From NCBI RefSeq assembly GCF_002017875.1, contig NZ_MUFV01000001.1, forward strand, positions 682,001-746,000: 64,000 nucleotides of DNA, in the 5' to 3' direction. Every line of letters starts with the position of its first letter. Positions within the stretch are counted from its first letter, which is position 1. The DNA is from Deinococcus sp. LM3 (lineage in GTDB: Bacteria > Deinococcota > Deinococci > Deinococcales > Deinococcaceae). The notes beneath the pieces are model-generated. The model had not been told where the DNA came from and ran no database searches. It worked only from the letters and a program-made list of their open reading frames with translations. The position numbers were made by a program, and so were the translations under genes. Positions 7,982-16,680 of this stretch are shown here, piece after piece.

Positions 7982-9409
7982 GTGCCTCTTTCACTTGATC
8001 AGATTTCGCCGGAGTCTCAGGGTCTGCCGTCCGGGGCGGTGCTGGCGTGGCTGGACGCCCTGGCGGCGGACGGGCTGGAGCTGCACGGGTTCACGTTGCG
8101 GCGCTCGGGTCGGGTGGTGGCCGGGGGGCACTGGTTCCCGTACGGGCCGGAGCGGGTGCATCACGTGTACTCGCTGAGCAAGGCGTTCGCTGCGGTGGGC
8201 GTGGGGCTGCTGGTACAGGAGGGTCGCCTGAGCGTGGAGGACCGGGTGGTGGACCTCTTTCCGGACGCGCTGCCGCCGGTGGTGGGTGAGCACCTGCGGG
8301 CCATGCGGGTCGAGGACCTGCTGACCATGCGCACCGGACACGCGGCGGACGTGACGGACGTCCTGTACGCGGCGGGTGAGGAGCACTGGGTGCGGGCCGT
8401 TCTGGCGCAACCGGTCGAGTTCACGCCGGGCACGCACTTCGTGTACAACAGCGGCGCGTCGTTCCTGCTGTCGGCGCTGGTGCAGCGCGTGACCGGGGAG
8501 ACGCTGCTGGAGTTCCTGACGCCGCGCCTGCTGGAGCCGCTGGGGTTCCGGGGGGCGCGCTGGGTGAGCAACGCGGGGGGCGTGAACCTGGGCGGGTGGG
8601 GCCTGCACCTGCGGACCGGGGACGCGGCGAGGTTCGGGCAGCTGTTGCTGAACCGGGGAAAGTGGCAGGGGCGGACGCTGCTGGCTCCGGCGTGGGTGGA
8701 CGCGATGAGTGGCGCGCACGTCCCGCCCGGCACGAACCCCGGCGACGAACGCAGTGACTGGGCGCAGGGGTACGGGTACCAGCTGTGGCGCTGCCGTCAC
8801 GGCGCGTACCGGGCGGACGGCGCATTCGGGCAGTTCTGCGTGGTCCTGCCGGGGCAGGACATGGTGCTGGCCGTCACGGCGGGCGTGAGGGACATGGGGC
8901 GGGTGCTGGATCACACCTGGACGCACCTGCTGGGGAACGCGCAGGAGTCTCCCCTGCCGCCCGGTGCGGACACGGAGGCGCTGCGGGTGCGTTGTGAAAC
9001 CCTCACGCTGGACGTGCCGGAGCTCCTCGATCCGCCCCCGTTGCGGGACACGCAGGCGCATTTCACGTTCGACCCGAACGACGACGGCTGGGAGGCCGCG
9101 ACCCTGACCGTCACGGGTGAACGCGGCACACTCGCCCTTGACGGGCCGACCCCGAACACGGTCCGCTTCACGCTGAACACCTGGGAGGAGCAGACGCTGG
9201 ACACCTGGGGCACCACCGTCGCCCTGACCGTCCGGGCGGGCTGGCAGGCCGACGGGACGCTGGCCCTGACGCTGCTGCTGATCGAGGACGGCGCCCGCTG
9301 GGAGGTGCGCTGGCCCGCGCCGGACGCACCCCTGAGCGTGGGGTTGTGCGCCCCGCACTACGGCGAGGGCCACACGCTGAGTGCCCGACCCTCTACCCTG
9401 GGCGCATGA
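7982..9409 (+). CDS. Beta-lactamase-fold serine hydrolase (class C / esterase family)
   Basis: A 475-residue enzyme of the serine beta-lactamase/penicillin-binding superfamily. The nucleophile motif SLSK sits at residues 64-67, followed by the YNS motif (FVYNSGASFLL) near 158 that supplies the catalytic Tyr. A C-terminal region of about 140 residues, rich in beta-type sequence, follows the hydrolase domain. No signal peptide is visible, so it is probably cytoplasmic, which argues against a cell-wall role and for an esterase or peptidase. A GTG at 7982 is chosen because TAGCGT lies 5 nt before it; an in-frame start at 7931 is also possible. The last four bases overlap the start of the ankyrin gene (ATGA). 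Confidence 0.82.
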   Translation: MPLSLDQISPESQGLPSGAVLAWLDALAADGLELHGFTLRRSGRVVAGGHWFPYGPERVHHVYSLSKAFAAVGVGLLVQEGRLSVEDRVVDLFPDALPPVVGEHLRAMRVEDLLTMRTGHAADVTDVLYAAGEEHWVRAVLAQPVEFTPGTHFVYNSGASFLLSALVQRVTGETLLEFLTPRLLEPLGFRGARWVSNAGGVNLGGWGLHLRTGDAARFGQLLLNRGKWQGRTLLAPAWVDAMSGAHVPPGTNPGDERSDWAQGYGYQLWRCRHGAYRADGAFGQFCVVLPGQDMVLAVTAGVRDMGRVLDHTWTHLLGNAQESPLPPGADTEALRVRCETLTLDVPELLDPPPLRDTQAHFTFDPNDDGWEAATLTVTGERGTLALDGPTPNTVRFTLNTWEEQTLDTWGTTVALTVRAGWQADGTLALTLLLIEDGARWEVRWPAPDAPLSVGLCAPHYGEGHTLSARPSTLGA

Positions 9410-10110
9410 CTGACGGTGTAGACACGGTGGGGGACCGCGAGGCGGCGTTCTTCCTGGCGATCAAGACGCGGGACGAGGCGCTGCTGCGCGCTCTGGTGGA
9501 CGGGGACGCGGGGCTGCTGAACCTGCCCAGCCCGATGGGCGTGAGTCCGGTGCTGTTCGCGGTGTACTACGGCCGCCCGGACATGGCGCGCGTACTGGTC
9601 GAGCTGGGCGCGCCGCTGAACGTGTTCGAGGCGGCGGCCCTGGGGGAAGAGGCGGCCCTGACGCGGGCGCTGGACGCCGACCCGGCGCTGGTGAATGGCG
9701 TGAGCGGGGACGGGTTCAGTCCGCTGGGCCTCGCGGCGTTCTTCGGGCAGGCGGGCGCGGCCGAGGCACTGCTGTCGCGCGGCGCAAACGTCAACGCGGT
9801 CAGCCGCAACGCGATGGGGGTGACGCCGCTGCATTCGGCGGTGGCGGGCGGTCACGCGGGGCTGGCGCGGGCGCTGGTGATGGCAGGCGCGGACGTGAAT
9901 GCGGCGCAGGCGGGCGGGTTCACGCCATTGATGGCGGCGGCGCAGAACGGCGACGCGGGGCTGGTGCTGTTCCTGCGGGGCCGGGGAGCGCGGGTGGACG
10001 CCGTGACTGATGCGGGTCAGGGCGCCGCCGATCTGGCACGCGAGGAGGGGCATGCGGGGCTGGCGGAGGCGCTGGAACGCCCGCTGGACGCGGGGGCGCC
10101 GCTTCTCTGA
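9406..10110 (+). CDS. Ankyrin-repeat protein
   Basis: A 234-residue protein with about six ankyrin units. Clear units include GMSPVLFAVYYGR-type, GFSPLGLAAFFGQAGAAEALLSR, GVTPLHSAVAGGHAGLARALV and GFTPLMAAAQNGDAGLVLFL, the last with the canonical TPLH/TPLM turns. It is a protein-binding scaffold with no catalytic motif. Its ATG overlaps the hydrolase stop by 4 nt, so it could be translated by coupling. A TACCCT box 6 nt before the ATG, inside the hydrolase gene, may also allow separate leaderless transcription. The hydrolase is the obvious candidate partner (inference). Confidence 0.85.
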   Translation: MTDGVDTVGDREAAFFLAIKTRDEALLRALVDGDAGLLNLPSPMGVSPVLFAVYYGRPDMARVLVELGAPLNVFEAAALGEEAALTRALDADPALVNGVSGDGFSPLGLAAFFGQAGAAEALLSRGANVNAVSRNAMGVTPLHSAVAGGHAGLARALVMAGADVNAAQAGGFTPLMAAAQNGDAGLVLFLRGRGARVDAVTDAGQGAADLAREEGHAGLAEALERPLDAGAPLL

Positions 10111-10179
10111 AGGTTCGTGTCGCTCTGCCTCAAGAAAGCCGGAATGCGCGGGCGGTCGGGGCGGCGCAGACTGACGGGT

Positions 10180-10692
10180 ATGGACAGCGAACGCAACGGC
10201 AATCCGCCCCGGACGGGCGAGCACGGCGCGCAGACCGGCTTCGACACGCCGGACCGCAAGGACGACCATCAGGAGGCGTATACGACGACACCCGGCGGTG
10301 ACCGCGTGGGCAGCGCCGATCAGGGCAAGTACGAGCCGGTCGAGGTGGACAGTGCCCGTAAAGTGACGGGGCAGTTCGATCATCTCGCCACGCGCGACGT
10401 GACGGCGATGGAGCACACGCCGCAGGACGCCGAGTTCGCCGGGGCGCAGACGGTGGCGGGCCTGGGCGGCGAGCATCTGGACGCGATCGTGCCGTCGGCG
10501 GGCGTGGGCATCACGGCGTCCACGCTGACGGCCCTGGAGTCGCGTCAGGCGGCCGTGGACCCCAATCCTGGCTACACGCCGCCCAGCGAGCAGGGACCGC
10601 CGCATGTCAGTCAGCGTCCGGGCGACCTGCCGGAAGGCGAGCCGAGCGAACTGGAGCATCAGGTGCGCGGCGACGGCGACCGGGGATTCTGA
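10180..10692 (+). CDS. Hydrophilic protein of unknown function
   Basis: A 170-residue protein rich in Gly, Asp, Glu, Gln, Pro and Thr with almost no long hydrophobic segment; the only apolar patch is around IVPSAGVGITASTLTAL. Most of it is probably disordered. ATG 10180 is chosen because the longer reading (from 10117) starts with an Arg/Lys-rich stretch unlike the rest and overlaps the spacer after the ankyrin gene. No known family is recognised. Like the 73-residue protein at 1042, it fits the profile of a soluble stress protein, but nothing more can be claimed. Confidence 0.65.
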   Translation: MDSERNGNPPRTGEHGAQTGFDTPDRKDDHQEAYTTTPGGDRVGSADQGKYEPVEVDSARKVTGQFDHLATRDVTAMEHTPQDAEFAGAQTVAGLGGEHLDAIVPSAGVGITASTLTALESRQAAVDPNPGYTPPSEQGPPHVSQRPGDLPEGEPSELEHQVRGDGDRGF

Positions 10693-10744
10693 AAGAAAAA
10701 CGGGGGCGGGGCGCGGTGACGGCGTACCGCCTTCTGGTACGTGG

Positions 10745-11062
10745 TTACAGCTCGGAGAGGTACAGCAGGCCGTCCTCGATCTCGGTGCGGTAGAGCTTGA
10801 CCGGCTTCACGGCAGGCAGGGTTCTGGCCTTGCCGGTCGCGAGTTCGAATTTCGCGCCGTGCTTCTCGCAGGTGATGCGGCCCATGCTGACGTCGCCGCC
10901 CAGCAGCGGGTAGTCCTTGTGGGTGCAGTTGTTCCGCAGGGCGTAGTAGGTGCCCTCGAAGTTCACGACGAGGACGCTGACGCCGTTCAGGTCGACGGTA
11001 CTCTGGTGGCCTTCGGGCATCTCGGTGATGGGTCCGGCCAGGACGCGCTGGGAGTCGCTCAT
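10745..11062 (-). CDS. Rieske [2Fe-2S] ferredoxin
   Basis: A 105-residue soluble Rieske-type electron carrier. The cluster ligands are in NNCTHKDYPLLGG (C-x-H) and ITCEKHGAKFEL (C-x2-H), 16 residues apart as in ferredoxin components of dioxygenases and in NirD-like proteins. No membrane anchor is present. It is not next to an oxygenase or nitrite reductase, so its redox partner is unknown. A TACACT -10 box lies at 11071-11076, 8 nt before the start codon. Confidence 0.92.
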   Translation of the reverse strand: MSDSQRVLAGPITEMPEGHQSTVDLNGVSVLVVNFEGTYYALRNNCTHKDYPLLGGDVSMGRITCEKHGAKFELATGKARTLPAVKPVKLYRTEIEDGLLYLSEL

Positions 11063-11095
11063 GACTGCCGAGTGTAGCGTCCGGCGCGCCGGCGT

Positions 11096-11956
11096 TCAGG
11101 CACCGCAGCCGCTATCGAGGGGGGTGGCGCGCAGGCCGGCGGGTGTCCACTCGCTGACGGTGAAGCCGGCGCCCTCGTAGTAGGCGTCGTGCAGCACGAG
11201 TTCCATGCGGCCGTCGCCGTTCAGGTCGGCCACGCCGGCCAGCCGGTACTGGGTGGCCATGGGCATGGGGTCGCTGCTCTCGGGGTTCCAGGGGGTGCGG
11301 GGGGCGACGTGGGAGGCCAGGACGGTGGTGACGGCGCGTCCGGCCGCTACGTGCCGCAGCAGCAGCAGGCTGTAGTCGCCGGGCTGGCCGGTGGGGGGCG
11401 GGAAGTCGCCGCTGGATTCGCGGAAGCGGCGGGCCTCGATGATGACCTCCTGCGTGCCGTTGCCGTCGAGGTCGGTGCGGGTCAGGCGGGTCAGGGTGAC
11501 CTGCGGGGACCGGACGCCCCGGCGGATCAGTTCGTCCCGCACGATCCGTTCGTACGTGGCGTTGCGGGTGGGCAGTTCCGTGACGGGGCGGGGCTGGGCG
11601 TTCAGGGTGGCGGGCGCCAGGACGGCCAGTCCGCGCGGCAGGGACGGCACGGGCACCTCGAAGGTTTCCTCGCAGGGGGCGCCCAGGGACGCGGCGGGCC
11701 CTCCGGCGCGCAGCGGGGTGGGGGCCGCGCCGGGCGCGAGGCGGCGGTACTGTTCGTTGCCGCGCAGGCGGGCGCGGGTCTGCGTGGCGTTCAGCCAGCG
11801 GCCCCCCTCCCAGCCGCCCAGCAGGTACGCGGTGGGCGTATCGGAGCTGGGGGCGCCGGGCATGACAGCCAGGACCGGGTGCAGTCCGGCGGGCGCGGCG
11901 GCCTGCGCCGTGACGAGTGCCAGGGCCAGCGGGAGGGACCGGAGGAAGGGGCGCAT
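11096..11956 (-). CDS. Secreted FG-GAP/VCBS-like protein
   Basis: A 286-residue protein with a signal peptide (RSLPLALALVTAQAAA) and two aspartate-rich loops of the integrin-like repeat type: TDLDGNGTQEVIIE and ADLNGDGRMELVLHD. Such loops bind calcium in beta-propeller repeats, but two are too few for a full propeller. It is likely periplasmic or surface exposed. A TACGCT box lies 5 nt upstream of the ATG. Function is unknown. Confidence 0.7.
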   Translation of the reverse strand: MRPFLRSLPLALALVTAQAAAPAGLHPVLAVMPGAPSSDTPTAYLLGGWEGGRWLNATQTRARLRGNEQYRRLAPGAAPTPLRAGGPAASLGAPCEETFEVPVPSLPRGLAVLAPATLNAQPRPVTELPTRNATYERIVRDELIRRGVRSPQVTLTRLTRTDLDGNGTQEVIIEARRFRESSGDFPPPTGQPGDYSLLLLRHVAAGRAVTTVLASHVAPRTPWNPESSDPMPMATQYRLAGVADLNGDGRMELVLHDAYYEGAGFTVSEWTPAGLRATPLDSGCGA

Positions 11957-12008
11957 GATCCAGCGTACCCTCTTCCGTCCGGGGCAAGGTTCAGTCCGGG
12001 GGGGCGGT

Positions 12009-12878
12009 TCAGCCCGGCGTCACGATTACGCGGTTGCCCCAGGGGTCGGTGAGGGTCAGGGCGTCCGGGGCGGTCTGCACGTCCGGGCGGCCATGCAGGT
12101 GGGCGCGCAGGGCGTTCAGGTCCGGGGTCTGCACGGTCAGGGCGCGCAGGCCGGCGGCGGGCGCGGCGGGGGTGGGCTGCCCGGCGCTGTGCCATTCGTT
12201 CAGGCCGATGTGGTGGTGGTAGCCGCCCCAGGACAGGAAGGCGGCGCTGCCCAGGTCCGCCACCACGTCCAGGCCCAGGGTCTCCGCGTACCAGCGGGCG
12301 GCCTGCGCGGCGCTGCCGACTTTCAGGTGCACGTGCCCGACGGTGGTTCCGGCGGGGGCGCTGAAGGGTGCGGCGCCGTCCAGGGTGGCGGGGTCAATCC
12401 CGGCCGCCTGGAGGACCCCGGCGGCGTCCACGGCGTTCGTGCCCATCTGCACCTGTCCGTCCCGCCACGTCCAGGTGTCGCGGGGACGGTCGGCGTAGAC
12501 CTCGGTGCCGTTGCCTTCGGGGTCGCTCAGGTAGAAGGCCTCGCTGACGAGGTGGTCGCCGCTGCCGATGCGGTGGCCCAGCCGCGCGGCGTGTGCCAGC
12601 CAGCGGCCCAGGTCGGCGCGCGTGGGAAGCAGGAAGGCGGTGTGGTACAGGCCGGGGCGGCTGACCGGCGCGCGGGGCAGGTCCGGCGCGGCGTGCAGGT
12701 GCAGCAGCGGTGTGCCGTGGGCGGCCAGGACCGCCTGGGTGGAGTCAGGCCAGAGGACGTCCAGGCCCAGCAGGTCGGCGTAGAAGTGCGTGAGGCCCGG
12801 CAGGTCGCGGACGTTCAGGTGCACGGCGCCGACGTGGGTGCTGGCGGGCAGGACGGGCAGGGTGGGGGCGGCAGTCAT
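12009..12878 (-). CDS. Two-domain VOC protein (glyoxalase / extradiol dioxygenase fold)
   Basis: A 289-residue protein with two vicinal-oxygen-chelate modules. The first starts at THVGAVHLNVRDLPGLTHFYADLLGLDVL (about residues 15-40) and the second at TTVGHVHLKVGSAAQAARWYAETLGLDVV (about 165-195). Metal-ligand positions are plausible: His in GAVHLNV, His in LYHTAFL, Glu in NGTEVYAD, and His in GHVHLKV. It resembles CatE/YfiE-type catechol 2,3-dioxygenases, but the substrate is not predictable. ATG 12878 has a -35/-10 pair immediately upstream, overlapped by repeated half-sites that look like a repressor operator. Confidence 0.85.
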   Translation of the reverse strand: MTAAPTLPVLPASTHVGAVHLNVRDLPGLTHFYADLLGLDVLWPDSTQAVLAAHGTPLLHLHAAPDLPRAPVSRPGLYHTAFLLPTRADLGRWLAHAARLGHRIGSGDHLVSEAFYLSDPEGNGTEVYADRPRDTWTWRDGQVQMGTNAVDAAGVLQAAGIDPATLDGAAPFSAPAGTTVGHVHLKVGSAAQAARWYAETLGLDVVADLGSAAFLSWGGYHHHIGLNEWHSAGQPTPAAPAAGLRALTVQTPDLNALRAHLHGRPDVQTAPDALTLTDPWGNRVIVTPG

Positions 12879-12884
12879 GCCTGT

Positions 12885-12930
12885 AGTGTGCGCTCGGTGG
12901 TTTATAAAATCAACCGGTTTATTTATCACC
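12885..12930 (-). promoter_or_regulatory. Promoter and operator-like repeats of the VOC gene
   Basis: Read on the minus strand, TTGATT (12908-12913) and CACACT (12885-12890) are separated by 17 bp, and the ATG follows 6 nt after the -10 box. The -35 is embedded in three copies of one half-site: ATAAACC, GGTTGAT and ATAAACC. Together they form an AT-rich island in otherwise GC-rich DNA. A MarR- or HxlR-type repressor site is a reasonable guess. Confidence 0.6.
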
Positions 12931-12956
12931 AGGGGGCGTCTGCCCTCCCCCGGCGG

Positions 12957-13877
12957 TCAGCCGCTCCAGCGTTCGGGGAGGCGCAGCGACGCCTCCAGCG
13001 CCTCCCGCAGCCGCGACAGGTACCCCGCCCCGAACATGTTCACGTGCGCCAGCAGCGGGTACAGGTTCCACAGCGCCACGCGGTCCTCCCAGCCCTCGGC
13101 AGGTGGTAGCGCCCCGGCATAGGCGGCGAACACCTGTCCGGGCACCCCGCCGAACAGTTGCATGGCGGCCAGATCCACCTCCCGGTGATTGAACGCCACG
13201 GCCGGATCGATCAGCGCCGGGCCGCGCGCCGTGAACAGCAGGTTCCCGTGCCACAGATCCCCGTGCACCAGCGCCGGGGGCTCCGGCGGAATCAGGCGCG
13301 GCAACCGCCCGCGCAGCTCGGCGAACCGTGCCCGGTCGGCCGCCCCCAGCGCCGCCCCGGCCCGCTCCAGCTGCGGCAGCAGGCGACTGCACCAGAAGAA
13401 CTCGGCCGCCGACCCGGCCGGCCGGTTGCGCTGCGGGAGTGACCCGAACAGGTTGTCCGGCGTGCCCCCGAACCCCGGCGCGGGCCGCGCATGCAGCGCC
13501 GCCAGCCCCCGCCCCAGCGCCGCGTGCAGGGCCGGTGTGTCGTCGGCGGGCGTCAGGTACGACAGCAGCAGGTACTGCCAGCCGCCCGGCCCGTCCCCGA
13601 ACGCGATCACGTCCGGCACGGCCAGCGGTCCCGCCGCGCGCAGCAGCGCCAGCCCCCCGGCTTCCGGCGCGTACAGGGGCAGGTGTTGCGAGCCGGCAGG
13701 AGTCGGCCCGACGGGCCGCGCGGCCTTCAGCACGAAGTCGCCGCGCGTGGTCCGCAGGCGGTACGCGGCGCTGATGTCCCCGCCGTGCAGGCGCACGCCA
13801 CCCTGCACCGCCGCGCCCAGGTGCATCTCGATCAGGGGGGTCAGGGGCCGCAGGGCGTCCGGCAGCACGGTGTTCAT
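12957..13877 (-). CDS. Fructosamine kinase family protein
   Basis: A 306-residue kinase of the fructosamine-3-kinase/aminoglycoside-phosphotransferase fold. It shows GGDISAAYRLRTTRGDFVLKA (nucleotide-binding Lys near residue 48), the catalytic loop VHGDLWHGNLLF (near 198) and the metal-binding IDPAVAFNHREVDLAAM (near 216), the exact arrangement of this family. These enzymes phosphorylate sugar-derived lysine adducts so that proteins can be deglycated. The start has a CATGCT box 5 nt upstream. It lies downstream of no obvious operon partner; the VOC gene follows it on the same strand after 79 nt but has its own promoter. Confidence 0.92.
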   Translation of the reverse strand: MNTVLPDALRPLTPLIEMHLGAAVQGGVRLHGGDISAAYRLRTTRGDFVLKAARPVGPTPAGSQHLPLYAPEAGGLALLRAAGPLAVPDVIAFGDGPGGWQYLLLSYLTPADDTPALHAALGRGLAALHARPAPGFGGTPDNLFGSLPQRNRPAGSAAEFFWCSRLLPQLERAGAALGAADRARFAELRGRLPRLIPPEPPALVHGDLWHGNLLFTARGPALIDPAVAFNHREVDLAAMQLFGGVPGQVFAAYAGALPPAEGWEDRVALWNLYPLLAHVNMFGAGYLSRLREALEASLRLPERWSG

Positions 13878-13992
13878 GGCTCAGCATGCACCGCCGGCCG
13901 CTGGCAGCGGTGCAGCGGACCGTCACCGTCCCTTACGACAGCGGGCGGCAGGCGGCCGGGATCACCCGCCGCCCACCGTCCGCGCCGCCCGT

Positions 13993-14988
13993 TTACGTAA
14001 ACAGCGTGCTGACGCTCGCGCCGGTGTGGATGTTCGTGATGGCGTCCGCGAACAGCGGGGCCACGTCCAGCACGGCCAGCTTGCCGCCCGCCGCTTCCTG
14101 CTTGTCCTGGCTGACGTGCACGGTGTTCGTGCTGGCGACCTGCGTGACATCCAGGCCCGCGATGCGCTGGATGGCGGGGCCGGTGTACACGCCGTGCGTG
14201 ACGGCCACGTACACGTCCTTGGCGCCCATGCTGCGGGCGATGTTCACGGTCTCGACCAGCGACCCGGCGGTGCTGATCTCGTCGTCGACGATGAACACGG
14301 TCTTGCCGTCCACGTCGCCGATCAGGGCGCGGGGGCGGACCTCGGTGTCCGAGATGCGTTCCTTGTCGATCATGGCCAGCCCACTGTCGAGGCGGCGGGC
14401 GATCTGAGAGGCGCGCTTGATGCTCCCGGCGTCGGGCGCGAGGACCACGCCGTTGTGCGCGTCGGGCACGCAGCTCTTGAAGTGCTGGCTGAGGACCAGA
14501 TCGGCGGACAGGTGATCGACCGGCACCTTGAAGAAGCCGTGCACCTGCGGGGCGTGCAGGGTCATGGTCAGGATGCGGTCCGCGCCCGCCTCCTGAAGCA
14601 GGTCCGCGACCAGGCGACCCGCGATGGAGATGCGGGGGCTGTCTTTCTTGTCGCTGCGCGCGTACGAGTAGTACGGGATGACGGCCGTGACGCGCCCGGC
14701 GCTGGCGCTCTTGGCGGCGTCGATCATCAGCATCAGTTCCATGATGGCGTCGCTGACGGGGGTGCTGAAGGTCTGCACGATGAACACGTCACCTTCCCGC
14801 AGGGACTCCTCGTAGTGCACGATGAGGTTGTCGTTCGTGAACTTCTCGGTCTTGCTGCGCCCCAGCGGAACCCCCAGGTGATCGCAGATGGACTGGGCCA
14901 GGGCGCGGTTGCTCTGACCGGCGAACACCAGCAGGGGGGAACGACGACTGTTCAGCAGTTCGGACGGGGCGCGGTGTGAAACGGGCAA
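13993..14988 (-). CDS. prs: Ribose-phosphate pyrophosphokinase
   Basis: A 331-residue PRPP synthetase that makes phosphoribosyl pyrophosphate from ribose 5-phosphate and ATP for nucleotide, His and Trp synthesis. Visible motifs are LLVFAGQSNRALAQSI at the N-terminus, the catalytic flexible-loop region SYARSDKKDSPRISI, VVLAPDAGS, and the ribose-5-phosphate loop as IVDDEISTAGSL. A TTG start at 14988 is inferred because GGAGG lies 8 nt before it and no ATG or GTG in frame fits the family N-terminus; upstream extensions to 15099 are unlike Prs. Confidence 0.93.
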   Translation of the reverse strand: MPVSHRAPSELLNSRRSPLLVFAGQSNRALAQSICDHLGVPLGRSKTEKFTNDNLIVHYEESLREGDVFIVQTFSTPVSDAIMELMLMIDAAKSASAGRVTAVIPYYSYARSDKKDSPRISIAGRLVADLLQEAGADRILTMTLHAPQVHGFFKVPVDHLSADLVLSQHFKSCVPDAHNGVVLAPDAGSIKRASQIARRLDSGLAMIDKERISDTEVRPRALIGDVDGKTVFIVDDEISTAGSLVETVNIARSMGAKDVYVAVTHGVYTGPAIQRIAGLDVTQVASTNTVHVSQDKQEAAGGKLAVLDVAPLFADAITNIHTGASVSTLFT

Positions 14989-15207
14989 GGGGTGATCCTC
15001 CGGAAGGAAAGGGGGGCGGTGGGGCGGCACGCAACGCGGTTCCCGTGAACGCCACTGGAAGCAGAGCCTCCCGGCATGGAACCGACCGCCAAGCAGCATA
15101 CCCGTCTGCCCCCACAGGTGTCATGGAACGGGGGCGTGCCCGCGCCGGGAACACCGCCCCGCGCCCACATGAACGTCTGCTCAACGGGGACGGGGGGCGA
15201 CGGGCGG

Positions 15208-15213
15208 TACGCT
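15208..15213 (+). promoter_or_regulatory. -10 box of the FAD oxidoreductase gene
   Basis: TACGCT, six bases, then ATG. No Shine-Dalgarno sequence is present, consistent with leaderless initiation. Confidence 0.6.
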
Positions 15214-15219
15214 GCCCGA

Positions 15220-16680
15220 ATGACCGCTCCCCCCGCAGGACCGCCCCCCGCGCTGGACGCCGTGATCGTCGGGGCCGGACCGAACGGCCTGTCGGCGGCC
15301 GTGACCCTGGCCCGCGCGGGCCTGCGCGTGCAGGTGATCGAGGCGCGCGCGCAGGTGGGGGGCGGCCTGAGCAGCGCGCCCATGACCCTGCCCGGCTTCG
15401 TGCATGACTTCGGGTCCGCGATTCACCCGCTGGCCGCCGCGAGCCCCGCGTTCCGGCAGTGGCCGCTGCACGCCTTCGGGCTGGACTGGATTCACCCGGA
15501 CGCGCCCGTGGCGCACCCACTGCCCGGCGGGCGCAGCGTGACGCTGGAACGCGACCTGCACGCCACCGCCGACGCCCTGGGCCGCGACGGCCCGGCCTGG
15601 GTGCGCCTGATGGCCCCGCTGCTAGCCGACTGGGAGGGCCTGCTGGACGACATCCTGCGCCCGCTGCCCCGCGTGCCGCGCCACCCGCTGACCCTGGCGC
15701 GCTTCGGCGTGCGGGGCCTGCCGCCCGCCGCGCTGCTGGGAGACACCCTGTTCCGCACGCCCGAGGCCCGCGCCCTGTGGGCCGGACTGGCCGCGCACAG
15801 CACCCTGCCGCTGAGCACGCCCGGCACGTCCGCCATGACGCTGGTGCTGGCGCTGCTGGGCCACGCGGTCGGCTGGCCGTTCCCGCGCGGCGGCGCGCAG
15901 GCGCTGGCCGACGCCCTGCGCGCCTACCTGGAGTACCTGGGCGGCACGGTCGTGACCGGCGTGACCGTCACGGACGCCCGCGACCTGCCACCCGCCCGCG
16001 TGACCCTGGTGGACAGCAGTCCCGCCGTGCTGCTGGGCATCCTGGGCGACCGCGCCCCCGCCCGCTACCGCGACGCGCTGGAAGGCTACCGCTACGGCCC
16101 GGGCATTCAGAAGTTCGATTACGCCCTGTCCGGCCCCATGCCCTGGCAGGACCCGCGCGTGGCCCGCGCCGCGACCGTCCACATCGGCGGGTACGCGCCG
16201 GATATCGCCGCCGCCGAGGCCGCCGCGCAGACCCGCCTGCACCCGCGCCCGTACGTGCTGGCCGCGCAGCACACCCTGTTCGACCCCAGCCGCGCCCCCG
16301 CCGGGGGGCACACCTTCTGGGCGTACGCGCACGTCCCAAACGGCAGCAACCACGACGCCCAGGCACAGATCGAGGGTCAGATCGACCGGTTTGCGCCCGG
16401 CTGGCGCGACCTTATCCTGGCCCGCACCCGCACGACCGCCACGCAACTCCAGGCCTTCAGCCCGGTCTTTCATGGCGGCGACGTGAACGGCGGGCGCGGC
16501 GACCTGCCCGGCCTGCTGGCCCGCCCGGTCCTCACGCCCACCCCGTACCGCACGCCGGTGCGCGGCGTGTACCTGTGCTCCAGCGCCACGCCGCCCGGCG
16601 GCGGCATTCACGGCATGGCCGGCCACCACGCGGCGCTGGCCGCCCTACAGGATGAATTCAGGTTGAAAGTCGAAAGTTGA
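15220..16680 (+). CDS. Phytoene-dehydrogenase-like FAD oxidoreductase
   Basis: A 486-residue flavoprotein of the COG1233 group (phytoene desaturase, CrtO, retinol saturase relatives). The FAD-binding Rossmann motif VIVGAGPNGLSAAVTLARAG starts at residue 12 and is followed by VIEARAQVGGGLSS. Near the C-terminus PVRGVYLCSSATPPGGGIHGMAGHHAA matches the second FAD-contact motif of this family. Deinococcus uses related enzymes for carotenoid (deinoxanthin) synthesis, but no other carotenoid gene is near, so the substrate remains open. The stop codon lies within the 5' arm of a long hairpin shared with the convergent dnaJ gene. Confidence 0.85.
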   Translation: MTAPPAGPPPALDAVIVGAGPNGLSAAVTLARAGLRVQVIEARAQVGGGLSSAPMTLPGFVHDFGSAIHPLAAASPAFRQWPLHAFGLDWIHPDAPVAHPLPGGRSVTLERDLHATADALGRDGPAWVRLMAPLLADWEGLLDDILRPLPRVPRHPLTLARFGVRGLPPAALLGDTLFRTPEARALWAGLAAHSTLPLSTPGTSAMTLVLALLGHAVGWPFPRGGAQALADALRAYLEYLGGTVVTGVTVTDARDLPPARVTLVDSSPAVLLGILGDRAPARYRDALEGYRYGPGIQKFDYALSGPMPWQDPRVARAATVHIGGYAPDIAAAEAAAQTRLHPRPYVLAAQHTLFDPSRAPAGGHTFWAYAHVPNGSNHDAQAQIEGQIDRFAPGWRDLILARTRTTATQLQAFSPVFHGGDVNGGRGDLPGLLARPVLTPTPYRTPVRGVYLCSSATPPGGGIHGMAGHHAALAALQDEFRLKVES

